Shown here in pieces: positions 1 through 6,549 of a stretch of 17,318 bases of DNA. This DNA comes from SLST01 sp964458555 (GTDB lineage: Bacteria; Spirochaetota; Spirochaetia; DSM-27196; SLST01), in contig CAYWJH010000069.1 in NCBI GenBank assembly GCA_964458555.1, positions 1-17,318 on the forward strand, in the 5' to 3' direction. The position numbers were made by a program, and so were the translations under genes. Position 1 is the first letter of the stretch; every line of letters starts with the position of its first letter. The notes beneath the pieces were generated by a model. That model did not search any database. It was not told the DNA's origin and saw only the letters and a program-made list of their open reading frames with translations.

Positions 1-1217
1 AACAGGTACTCGACGCCCGCGGTCAGATGGGCGAAGCCGAGCACCGGTATCGCCGCCTCTACCGAGACAGCAATCAGCGGCAGGAGATCCTCCGCGCGAC
101 GATAGTAGCCGTCGTCTGAGACATCCCCCTCTTCCCTGAGGTCGACGTACGCCACTCCACCACCGAACCCGACACCGACGGTTGCGGGGTAGTCGTCGCC
201 CACCATCCGTGAGATCGCGGAGAGTCGAACCAGCGCCATGTCGGCGGACGATCCGTAGACGTCCCCTTCGACGTCGAACCCCACGTCGGAGAGGAGCCGC
301 GTGACACTGAGGGCGAGCCCCACGTTCGGATTGAAGAACCACGCCGGCTCGACGAAGAAGCCGTGGACGTTCTTGAGCCCGCCGGATGCTACGGCCGTGC
401 TGGTGCCGTCTGGGGCAGTCACCGACAGCACGCCCGCGAAGGCTGGATCGAGGAACATGAACCCGACCAGGCCCCCGCGCAGCCTGAACGAGCCTGTTCC
501 CGAACCGAAAAGCCCCGCGGAGGCGTCGGGGGTCGACTCGCCGCCGGGCATCGCGCCGGAGCGCGTCTCGTCGACAGCGGGCTGTTCGGCTGCCGGCTCC
601 GGGGTCGAGGGTGCGGGATCACGCTCGTCCTCGTCCTGCCCGCCGGCGGAGGGCGTCCCGCTCGAGACGATCCTCCCGGCGTCCGAACCCGACCCCGCGA
701 CGTCGAGCTTGTACTGCGGCAGCTCCCTCCACCCGGCGTTGATCGCGATGCTCACGTAGACCTCGCCGCCGGCCACATCCTTGCGAGCGGCGATGTACGC
801 GGCGACCGCGTCGTTGCCGTTGGTGATGGGAGCCGCATGGTTCCAGTTGCCGTGGTCGGCAAAGGGGGCTCGACCGTACACCGTCCCGAGGTACCCGTCC
901 GGCATATCACCCGGCTTGTACGCGAGCAGAATCTCGAACCCCTCGCGCTCGAGGAACGAGAGGTAGGTCGCGTAGATGGAGAAGGTCGACGTTCTGCTCG
1001 GCGCGTTGTAGAGCGTCATCCACACCTCGCCCTGCACGGTTTGCGTCTCGCCGTCGCTCAATGCGATCGTGTACTCGCCGAATTGGCTTATCTCCTGTTT
1101 CTAGATTTCCGCGCCGTCGAATCGTCCGATGAGCGGGTGGTCGACGCCGTCTTCGGCAAAACCGAACGATGCAACGAGCACAACAAGAACGGATACACAG
1201 GCGACACGACGAGTCAT
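1..1217 (-). pseudogene. exported DUF4892-like / beta-barrel protein, interrupted by an in-frame TAG; runs off the left edge
   Basis: The ATG at 1217 lies six bases after an AGGAGG ribosome binding site (1224-1229). It is followed by a signal-peptide-like start: MTRR, then a hydrophobic run ending near FAEDG. The reading frame stays open to the window edge, about 405 codons, except for a TAG at 1101-1103 (codon 39). That stop falls inside a segment reading DHPLIGRFDGAEI before it and KQEISQFGEYTIAL after it, which resembles the start of DUF4892 domains. Sequence after the stop still reads as protein: a domain to about residue 170, an acidic Pro/Ser/Glu-rich linker, then alternating hydrophobic and Gly-rich stretches like an outer-membrane barrel. 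I infer a cell-envelope protein. The TAG could be true inactivation, a sequencing error, or a CAG-to-TAG change. The family assignment is from memory of motif resemblance and is moderate. Confidence 0.6.
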
Positions 1218-1244
1218 GGCCTACCTCCTGATGACGATGCGCTC

Positions 1245-1273
1245 ATGCTATCAGGAGAGTGGGAGATCCACAA
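1245..1273 (-). promoter_or_regulatory. candidate sigma70 promoter of the exported-protein gene
   Basis: On the minus strand, TTGTGG (1268-1273) is followed after 17 bases by TAGCAT (1245-1250). Transcription would start near 1238, giving a leader of about 21 bases that contains the AGGAGG site. Both hexamers are partial matches to consensus, so the call rests on spacing and position. Confidence 0.4.
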
Positions 1274-1351
1274 CGAGCGTAGACGCCGGCGCTTGAATTC
1301 GGGTGCTGTCGGCCACGCGGTCAGTGGATCGCCAGTACGCTCCCCGCGCGC

Positions 1352-1387
1352 TTGATCGGGCCGGCATGGTAGCATTATGCTACCAGT
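1352..1387 (+). promoter_or_regulatory. promoter and palindromic operator of toxin-antitoxin pair TA1
   Basis: A perfect inverted repeat with 9-base arms around a single central T lies at 1367-1385 (TGGTAGCAT, T, ATGCTACCA), ending two bases before the antitoxin ATG. A -35-like TTGATC (1352-1357) and a -10-like TATGCT (1376-1381) are 18 bases apart, and the -10 sits inside the palindrome. Only six bases separate the -10 from the ATG and there is no Shine-Dalgarno sequence, so the transcript is probably leaderless. Ribbon-helix-helix antitoxins typically autorepress by binding such palindromes, so I infer that the TA1 complex binds here. Confidence 0.6.
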
Positions 1388-1618
1388 ATGAGATCGCTTC
1401 ACGTCCGCCAAGTGGATGAGTCGGTTCTCGAGCGGTTGAAGAGGCTCGCGCAGATGCACCACCGCTCGCTGCAGGGGGAGGTTCGGGCGATCCTCGAAAA
1501 CGCCTCGCGGCAGGCCCCCGGTGGGAACAGCCGCGAAGGTATCGATCTCGTCACGGTCGAGACGGGTCGAGACGGCACGTGGTCGCGCGACGAGATCTAC
1601 GATGATAGCGCGCGGTAG
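1388..1618 (+). CDS. FitA/VapB-like ribbon-helix-helix antitoxin (TA1)
   Basis: This 76-residue protein begins MRSLHVRQVDESVLERLKRL, a beta-strand followed by helices typical of Arc/CopG-type ribbon-helix-helix DNA-binding domains of the FitA group. The C-terminal half is acidic and polar (DGTWSRDEIYDDSAR), as expected for the segment that wraps the toxin. The gene overlaps the PIN-domain toxin gene by 17 bases, the usual antitoxin-first order of type II modules. In this family the antitoxin neutralises its toxin and represses the operon, and a palindrome ends two bases upstream of the ATG. There is no Shine-Dalgarno sequence; the start was chosen because the domain begins at this Met and a -10-like element lies six bases upstream. 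The TA antitoxin call is firm; the subfamily is less so. Confidence 0.85.
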   Translation: MRSLHVRQVDESVLERLKRLAQMHHRSLQGEVRAILENASRQAPGGNSREGIDLVTVETGRDGTWSRDEIYDDSAR

Positions 1619-2084
1619 CGTGCTCTTCCTGGACACGAACGTCCTGCTCGCCGCGACCGATCGATCTCGCAGCGAGCACGGCGACTGCGTCGCCTTACTC
1701 GACAAGGCCGCACCGGCCGGCTGTCACCTCGCCTGCACGCCGCAGATCATCCGCGAGTACCTCGTCGTCGCCACGCGACCGGTCGCAGCCAACGGACTCG
1801 GCCTCGGCGTCGCCGACACGCTCGCGAACGTGCGGCAGACATCGTCCCGGGTCACGTTCCTCGAAGAGTCGCGGGAGGTTGCACGGCGGCTCCTCGAGCT
1901 GGTCGGCGAGCATGCGCTTGCCGGAAAGCGGATCCACGACGCCAACATCGTAGCGTCCATGAAGGTGCACGGGGTGGAGACGCTCGTCACGTCGAACACC
2001 GGGGATTTCGCCGGCCTCCACGGCGGACAGCTGCTCGCACCGGCGGAGGCTGTGAGAGAGCTCGGCCGGCACGACGAGTCGTAG
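1602..2084 (+). CDS. VapC-like PIN-domain ribonuclease toxin (TA1)
   Basis: This 160-residue protein has the PIN-domain layout. The first acidic residue is in LFLDTNVLL (D11), the second in REYLVV (E52), the third in HDANI (D113), and the last motif is TSNTGDF (N132, D135). PIN toxins of type II systems are Mg2+-dependent ribonucleases that cleave tRNA or other RNA when freed from the antitoxin. The ATG at 1602 overlaps the end of the antitoxin gene, suggesting coupled translation. All core acidic residues are present, so the toxin looks catalytically intact. The RNA target cannot be read from the sequence. Confidence 0.87.
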   Translation: MIARGSVLFLDTNVLLAATDRSRSEHGDCVALLDKAAPAGCHLACTPQIIREYLVVATRPVAANGLGLGVADTLANVRQTSSRVTFLEESREVARRLLELVGEHALAGKRIHDANIVASMKVHGVETLVTSNTGDFAGLHGGQLLAPAEAVRELGRHDES

Positions 2085-2157
2085 CGGCCCCCGCCTGGCG
2101 GCGCGACGCACCAGAAGCGCACGGCAAGCACCGAGGCCCCGGCGCCCCGCGACGCCC

Positions 2158-3546
2158 CTACTCCCGCATCGCCTCGCCGAAGAGCTCCTCGTCGGTCGGC
2201 TCGGTCGACGGAATGGGGTACGAGACCCACGTGTAGTTGAGCATGTGCTCCCACGTCACGTTCGAGCTCGAGCTCGTCCCGCCCCACGACCCGCAGCCGA
2301 GCGTAAGCGACATGGGCATGCCGTTCGTCCACGCCCCGGAGTTCGCGAGGCACTGCGGCTGGCGGATCATCACGCGCGAAACGCGCACCGCGGTGGCGAG
2401 CTCCATCACGCGATCGTCGTTCGTCGTGTGGATACCGCACGAGTGCCCGGGACCCGAGAAGGTCGTAATCCGGTTCACGAGGTCGACCGCGTCGTCAAAC
2501 GCCGAGTACCGGTAGACGGCGCAGATCACCGAGAGCTTCTCGCCCGAGAACGGATACTCCCTACCCACGCCCGTCTCCGGCACCAGGAAGAAGGTCTTCC
2601 CTTCAGGCAGATCGATGCCGGCGAGCTCGGCGATGCGCGCGGCCGGCTGAGCGACGATCGCGCGGTTCAGGCCCTTCTCGGTCCAGACCGTCGCCTGGAG
2701 CTTCTCCTTCTCCTCCGGGCTCACGAGGTAGCCGCCGACCTTCTGCATCTCGTCGAGCATCTGCTCGTAGACCGAGTCGTTGATCAGGATCGAGTTCTCC
2801 GTCGAGCAGCTCGTCGCGTTGTCGAAGGTCTTCGAGCGCATGATCTTGTCCGCCGCGTCGGGGAGGTCGGCGGTCTCGTCGACGATCGAAACCGAGTTGC
2901 CCGCGCCCACGCCCTGGCTCGGCGTGCCGCTCGAGTACGCGGCCTTCACCATGGGACCGCCACCGGTGGCGAGGACGAGATCGCACTGCCGCATCAGCTC
3001 GCTCGACTTGTCGAGCGTGACGTCCTCCACGCCGATGACGAGGTCCTCCGGCCAGCCGAACCGCTCGAGCGTCGCGCGCATCTGCTCGACCGCGCGGTCG
3101 TTCGTCTTCTGCGCCTTCGGGTGCGGCGAGAGGATAATGGCGTTCCGCGTCTTGATCGCGAACAGCGCCTTGATGAACGGTGTGGCCTCGCCGTTGGTAA
3201 CCGGGATGAGCGCACCGATGACGCCCATCGGCTTCGCGATCTTCCTGATGCCGATCTTCGGGTCGTCGAAGACCACGCCCACCGTTTTCTTTCCTATCGT
3301 ATCGCGGAGCGCCCCGCGGACCTTCACCATCTGCTTCGCGACCTTGTGCGGGCCGTACCCCATGCCGGTATCTTCGGCGCACGAGAGCGCGTACTCCTCG
3401 GCAAAGTCGGGCCGTACCCCTGCCCACGCGAGGCGCCTGACCATGAGGTCGACCTCTTCCTGCGAGGCGTACTCGATCCGTGCCTGCGCCGCGCGCGCGC
3501 GCTCCATCAACCCTGCTATGTAGCTCTGTGCGTCCTCGTCAGCCAT
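2158..3546 (-). CDS. CoA-acylating aldehyde dehydrogenase, possibly sulfoacetaldehyde dehydrogenase-like (SauS)
   Basis: The 462-residue product belongs to the acylating branch of the aldehyde dehydrogenase superfamily, which converts an aldehyde, CoA and NAD(P)+ to acyl-CoA. The catalytic Cys is C247 in FDNATSCSTENS, the oxyanion Asn is N118 in PVTNGE, and the nucleotide-binding loop includes GVGAGN (212-217). Length matches EutE, PduP and SauS proteins and is about half of AdhE, with no alcohol dehydrogenase domain. No N-terminal microcompartment-targeting extension stands out. The ATG at 3546 has AGGAG six bases upstream; a longer in-frame extension is a GC artefact that crosses the toxin gene. 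The TSCSTEN active-site context recalls sulfoacetaldehyde dehydrogenases. Given neighbouring sulfatases, a C2 aldehyde derived from a sulfonated or sulfated compound is possible, but acetaldehyde or another small aldehyde is equally compatible. The gene lies downstream of TA2 on the same strand. Confidence 0.85.
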   Translation of the reverse strand: MADEDAQSYIAGLMERARAAQARIEYASQEEVDLMVRRLAWAGVRPDFAEEYALSCAEDTGMGYGPHKVAKQMVKVRGALRDTIGKKTVGVVFDDPKIGIRKIAKPMGVIGALIPVTNGEATPFIKALFAIKTRNAIILSPHPKAQKTNDRAVEQMRATLERFGWPEDLVIGVEDVTLDKSSELMRQCDLVLATGGGPMVKAAYSSGTPSQGVGAGNSVSIVDETADLPDAADKIMRSKTFDNATSCSTENSILINDSVYEQMLDEMQKVGGYLVSPEEKEKLQATVWTEKGLNRAIVAQPAARIAELAGIDLPEGKTFFLVPETGVGREYPFSGEKLSVICAVYRYSAFDDAVDLVNRITTFSGPGHSCGIHTTNDDRVMELATAVRVSRVMIRQPQCLANSGAWTNGMPMSLTLGCGSWGGTSSSSNVTWEHMLNYTWVSYPIPSTEPTDEELFGEAMRE

Positions 3547-3633
3547 GCCTGCTCCTTTGCGAAGACGGCGACGCGCACCACCGCCGCGGCCGCCGCCGGA
3601 AGTCGCGCGCATTCTGACATATTCCGTCGCACT

Positions 3634-3661
3634 TGTATAGTGGCTAAGCCAAAGATGACAG
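3634..3661 (-). promoter_or_regulatory. candidate promoter of the acylating aldehyde dehydrogenase gene, with a small palindrome
   Basis: On the minus strand, CTGTCA (3656-3661) and TATACA (3634-3639) are separated by 16 bases, giving an expected leader of about 80 bases before the ATG at 3546. The palindrome TGGCTAAGCCA (3641-3651) occupies the spacer next to the -10, a position where a repressor could act. The 143-base gap between the upstream toxin gene and this start is clearly more AT-rich than the flanking genes, which supports a regulatory role. The regulator is unknown. Confidence 0.45.
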
Positions 3662-3689
3662 TCGAGCCGACGCGCGTTCGCCGGCTCGA

Positions 3690-4088
3690 CTACCGGTACC
3701 CGAACACCTCGAGGTCGGGAACGCGGACGTAGTGCTCGGTGTCGGCGGTCACGATCGCGCACTCGTAGGCGAGCGCCGCTGCCGCGATCCACAGATCGTT
3801 GGAGCCGATGAGCAGCCCGTTGCCGCCGAGGTAGCGGTAGATCCTTCCGTACTCGAATGCCACCGCCCGGGTGATCGCGAGCACGCCGAACGGCTGCAGG
3901 AGCCGCTCCAGACGGGCCAGACCCGACGGCGCCACACCGCACGCCATTTCGCCGGCGATCGTTTCGGTGATGTAGAGTCGATCGTCCCGATGCTGATCGA
4001 GGAACGCGTGCGCCGATCCTCCGGCCGCCGCGCGCTGCTCGCGCTCGAGGTCGATGAGAAAGGACGTCTCGACGACTATCGCCGCCAC
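3690..4088 (-). CDS. VapC-like PIN-domain toxin (TA2)
   Basis: This 132-residue protein carries a PIN-like core: VVETSFLIDL at the N-terminus, TETIAGEM (E42, E47), GSNDLWIAAAAL (D98) and TADTEHY (D116). The first catalytic position, usually Asp in LDTNVL, is Glu (E7). Charge is kept, so activity may be retained, but this departs from the usual motif. The product would be an RNA-cleaving toxin held inactive by the upstream antitoxin. The start is a GTG at 4088 that overlaps the antitoxin gene by 13 bases. The family call is firm from the motif spacing; target RNA is unknown. Confidence 0.83.
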   Translation of the reverse strand: MAAIVVETSFLIDLEREQRAAAGGSAHAFLDQHRDDRLYITETIAGEMACGVAPSGLARLERLLQPFGVLAITRAVAFEYGRIYRYLGGNGLLIGSNDLWIAAAALAYECAIVTADTEHYVRVPDLEVFGYR

Positions 4089-4321
4089 TTGTCCTCCGCC
4101 GGTCGGTCATCGCGACTCGCGGCCTCGATCCGGTCGAGCTCATCCTCGCCGAGCAGCGCGCCGTCCGAGACCAGCCGCTCGAGGAGCTCGCCGGCCGTGA
4201 TCGGCACCTCTGGCCACGTCGCGCGCATCACGACCTGGCTGAAGGATTCCCGCTCGCTGCGACGAGCTCGCCGCAATCTGTCGTAGGCTTCCGTCGATAC
4301 CGAGATCGTCTTCGACGCCAT
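4076..4321 (-). CDS. VapB-type antitoxin (TA2)
   Basis: This 81-residue protein begins MASKTISVSTEAYDRLRRAR, closely resembling the VapB antitoxin family start (a strand followed by YDRL and a Ser-Phe-Ser helix, here ESFSQVVMRA). The C-terminus is acidic (GEDELDRIEAASRDD) and should bind the PIN toxin. It is the first gene of the pair and overlaps the toxin gene by 13 bases. There is no Shine-Dalgarno sequence; a TACAAT element lies six bases before the ATG, so the mRNA is probably leaderless. A palindrome centred 18 bases upstream of the ATG is the likely autoregulatory site. It differs in sequence from the other two antitoxins here, so the modules are not recent copies. Confidence 0.85.
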   Translation of the reverse strand: MASKTISVSTEAYDRLRRARRSERESFSQVVMRATWPEVPITAGELLERLVSDGALLGEDELDRIEAASRDDRPAEDKWRR

Positions 4322-4356
4322 ACACAGATTGTACACAGACTGTGTACACAACGCAA
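4322..4356 (-). promoter_or_regulatory. promoter and palindromic operator of TA2
   Basis: On the minus strand, TTGCGT (4351-4356) is followed after exactly 17 bases by TACAAT (4328-4333), and six bases later by the antitoxin ATG. A perfect inverted repeat with 9-base arms around one central base lies at 4330-4348 (TGTACACAG, A, CTGTGTACA). A further TACACAG half-site at 4321-4327 is in direct repeat with the one at 4332-4338. This arrangement fits cooperative binding of an antitoxin-toxin complex over the -10 element. Confidence 0.65.
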
Positions 4357-4404
4357 GGCCGCGTGAACCATCCGGCGGTCTCGCATCGATCCCTCGCCAC
4401 TTCG

Positions 4405-5523
4405 CTACTGCGCGAGCGGGTCCCCCTTCAGCGTCGGCAGCGGTTCGGGCCGCACGAGCACTCCACCCTCCTCGTACGACTCGATCGCGGCGAAGGTGTA
4501 CTCGAGCGCGGCGAGCGCGTCGCGGCCGGAGGCACGCAGCTTCTCCTTCGGAACCTCGTTGGTGACGTCTTCGAGGAACGCGTGGATCCGGTTCGGGAAG
4601 GTGGTGCCGAAGTCGGTTACGCCGCTCTCGGTGACCTCTGGCGGCGGCGACTGGCCGAGCCCCAGATTCTGCGGCTGCGCGGCGTCCTCCGGGTCGGGCG
4701 CGGGCCAGTAGCTGATCTTCTCGACGCAGTTTTCGATGCAGAACGTCCCCTTCGACCCGGCAACTTCGACGCTCCACCAGCCGCCGAGTCCAAAGGTGTA
4801 GTCGCCGCGCTGGCTCAGCAGATAGCCGACCGCGCCGTTCTGAAACCGCACGTGGATGCTGTTCACGCTGACCATGAGCTCGTTCGCGTTTCGGCGGAAG
4901 CCCGGCCGTTCGAAGAACGACTGGACGTGCGTGATGTCGCCGCAGAAGTGGCGCATGATGCTGAACGGATGGTGGAGGAAGGCCTTCACGTGGAAGTAGG
5001 GAAAGTCCGCGGACCGTGGCGCGTCGGAGGGCACGAAGCTCGCCTCGCCTCCCGGGAAGCCCATCCGGTGGAGACAATAGCCGAGCTCGCCGATCATCCC
5101 GTCGCGCAGGTACTCGTCGGCCTTCTGTGCCGGTTGCGTGAAGTAGTGGTTGAGGTTGCAGCCGAGGTAGAGGTCGAGCTCGGCGGCCTTCGCCACCATC
5201 TCGCGCGCCTCCTCAATGTCGTTCGAGATCGGCTTCTCCACGAGCACGTGCTTCCCGGCCTCGAGCGCCTCCATCACCGGCTCGAAGTGCCAGCTCCCGT
5301 TCTCGTTCCCGCCGGTGCATACGTCGACGATGTCGAGATCCTCGTTACCCAGCATCTCGCGCACGCTCCCGTACGACTTCACACCGTGCTTGCCGGCGAG
5401 CTCGTCGGCGCGGTCCTTGCGCACGTCGGCGATCGCGACGAGCTCGGCGAGATCGTCTGCCACGTGACTCGCCGCGTGATTCCCGCCGATCCCGCGCGCC
5501 CCTACGATTCCAACCTTTGCCAT
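4405..5523 (-). CDS. Gfo/Idh/MocA-family NAD(P)-dependent oxidoreductase (first of a tandem pair by coordinate; last gene of the operon)
   Basis: The 372-residue product has an N-terminal Rossmann fold with GARGIGGNH (8-16), the family EKP motif (E96-K97-P98) and GCNLNHYFTQPA (121-132). The family oxidises or reduces sugars, inositols and related hydroxyl compounds. In the substrate domain the segment FHVKAFLHHPFSIMRHFCGD (177-196 region) keeps a His (H185) but has Ser (S188) where its neighbour has Asp. The Asp four residues before that His in inositol dehydrogenases is also absent. The start at 5523 has TAGGAG upstream, in which TAG is the stop codon of the preceding gene, so the two are translated together. 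It is paralogous to the next dehydrogenase, suggesting successive steps or a mixed complex. The substrate is unknown. Confidence 0.88.
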   Translation of the reverse strand: MAKVGIVGARGIGGNHAASHVADDLAELVAIADVRKDRADELAGKHGVKSYGSVREMLGNEDLDIVDVCTGGNENGSWHFEPVMEALEAGKHVLVEKPISNDIEEAREMVAKAAELDLYLGCNLNHYFTQPAQKADEYLRDGMIGELGYCLHRMGFPGGEASFVPSDAPRSADFPYFHVKAFLHHPFSIMRHFCGDITHVQSFFERPGFRRNANELMVSVNSIHVRFQNGAVGYLLSQRGDYTFGLGGWWSVEVAGSKGTFCIENCVEKISYWPAPDPEDAAQPQNLGLGQSPPPEVTESGVTDFGTTFPNRIHAFLEDVTNEVPKEKLRASGRDALAALEYTFAAIESYEEGGVLVRPEPLPTLKGDPLAQ

Positions 5524-5532
5524 GTTGATCTC

Positions 5533-6549
5533 CTATTCCTGTCTCACGTCTACAATCGTACCGGTTCGCAGCGACTCGATCGCCGCGAAGATCACCCGCA
5601 AACCCGCCAGCGCGTCGGCGCCCGATCCGTCGATCTGTGCGGGAGCGACCCCGTCTCGCACCTGCTCGACGAAGCGGTGCAGCCGGGCACGGAAGGTGTC
5701 GTCGAAGCTCGCGTACCCGCCGAAGACCGGGTTGGTGTAGACCTGCTTCTCAAGCGTCTGTGCCGGGTAGAGCGTCGCCTCGCGCCACATGTCGTCGATG
5801 ACGAAGCGGCCGGCCGTGCCGCCCACCTCGCACCGTTCCATCGGGTGGCCGCGGCCGAAGTCATAACTCGAAACGAGGTTACCGACCGCACCCGAGGCAA
5901 AGCGCAGATTTATCGAAGCGGTCGACCAGATCTCGCGTCCCGGTGCCTTCGTCGCAAAACACTGCACCGCCAGAATCTCGCCGCAGAAGGAGCGCAGCAT
6001 GTCGATCGAGTGCGGGTTGAGCGCCTTCAGATGATAGACCTCGGTCTCCGGATCCTCGAAGCGACCGATCCACAGCGACATCCGCGCGAACAACTGCTCG
6101 CCAATCCGGCCCTCGTCGACCCACCGCTTCGCCGTGTACGCGGCTGGGGTAAACCGATGGTTGAAGTCGCAGCCGAGGCAGAGCCCGCGCTTCGCCGCTT
6201 CGTCGACCATCTCCGTCGCGAGGGAGATCTCGTTCGAAAGCGGCTTCTCGCACAGGACGTGACAGCCGGCCTCGAGCGCGAGCATCGTGACCGGGTGGTG
6301 GTCGGAAGCGTACTCGAAGCCGCCGGTTGCCACGCTCGCGACGTCGGGTTTCAGCTCGGCGAGCATCGTCGCGGCGTCGGTGTAGTGCGCGACGCCGAGC
6401 CGCTTCCCCGTGGCTTCGGCGCGTTCGGGAACGATGTCGCAGACGCCGGCGAGCTCGGCGTCCTCGTCGCCGGCGTAGATGGTCGCGTGCAGGTTGCCGA
6501 TGGGTCCGAGACCGATCACGCAGACGCGCACCCGCTTCCCGCCCGCCAT
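5533..6549 (-). CDS. Gfo/Idh/MocA-family NAD(P)-dependent oxidoreductase (tandem paralogue)
   Basis: The 338-residue product shows GLGPIGNLHA (13-22) in the Rossmann fold, CEKPLSNE (E101-K102-P103) and GCDFNHRFTPAAY (126-138). The substrate-domain segment YHLKALNPHSIDMLRSFCGE (172-191) has His180 and Asp183, in line with an active dehydrogenase, though the usual Asp four residues before the His is replaced. It aligns without gaps to the neighbouring dehydrogenase through this region, indicating an old duplication. The ATG at 6549 overlaps the preceding stop as TGATG and has AAGGAG eight bases upstream; the longer open frame continuing upstream lies inside the hydrolase gene and is a shadow. 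Expected role: NAD(P)-linked oxidation of a sugar or cyclitol made available by the operon's other enzymes. Confidence 0.88.
   Translation of the reverse strand: MAGGKRVRVCVIGLGPIGNLHATIYAGDEDAELAGVCDIVPERAEATGKRLGVAHYTDAATMLAELKPDVASVATGGFEYASDHHPVTMLALEAGCHVLCEKPLSNEISLATEMVDEAAKRGLCLGCDFNHRFTPAAYTAKRWVDEGRIGEQLFARMSLWIGRFEDPETEVYHLKALNPHSIDMLRSFCGEILAVQCFATKAPGREIWSTASINLRFASGAVGNLVSSYDFGRGHPMERCEVGGTAGRFVIDDMWREATLYPAQTLEKQVYTNPVFGGYASFDDTFRARLHRFVEQVRDGVAPAQIDGSGADALAGLRVIFAAIESLRTGTIVDVRQE

Noticed and set aside
363..1355. 330-codon plus-strand open frame opposite the left-edge gene
   Set aside because: Considered because the minus-strand gene has a stop codon. However, the minus frame has a promoter, ribosome binding site, signal-peptide-like start and domain-like sequence on both sides of the TAG, whereas the plus frame is Arg/Gly/Asp-rich without structure.
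2091..2101. CCGCC-T-GGCGG inverted repeat after the TA1 toxin gene
   Set aside because: The loop is a single base, the arms are only five bases and no T run follows; not a convincing terminator.
2245..3732. 495-codon plus-strand open frame opposite the aldehyde dehydrogenase
   Set aside because: The minus strand carries a complete, conserved aldehyde dehydrogenase with active site and ribosome binding site; the plus translation has no family features.
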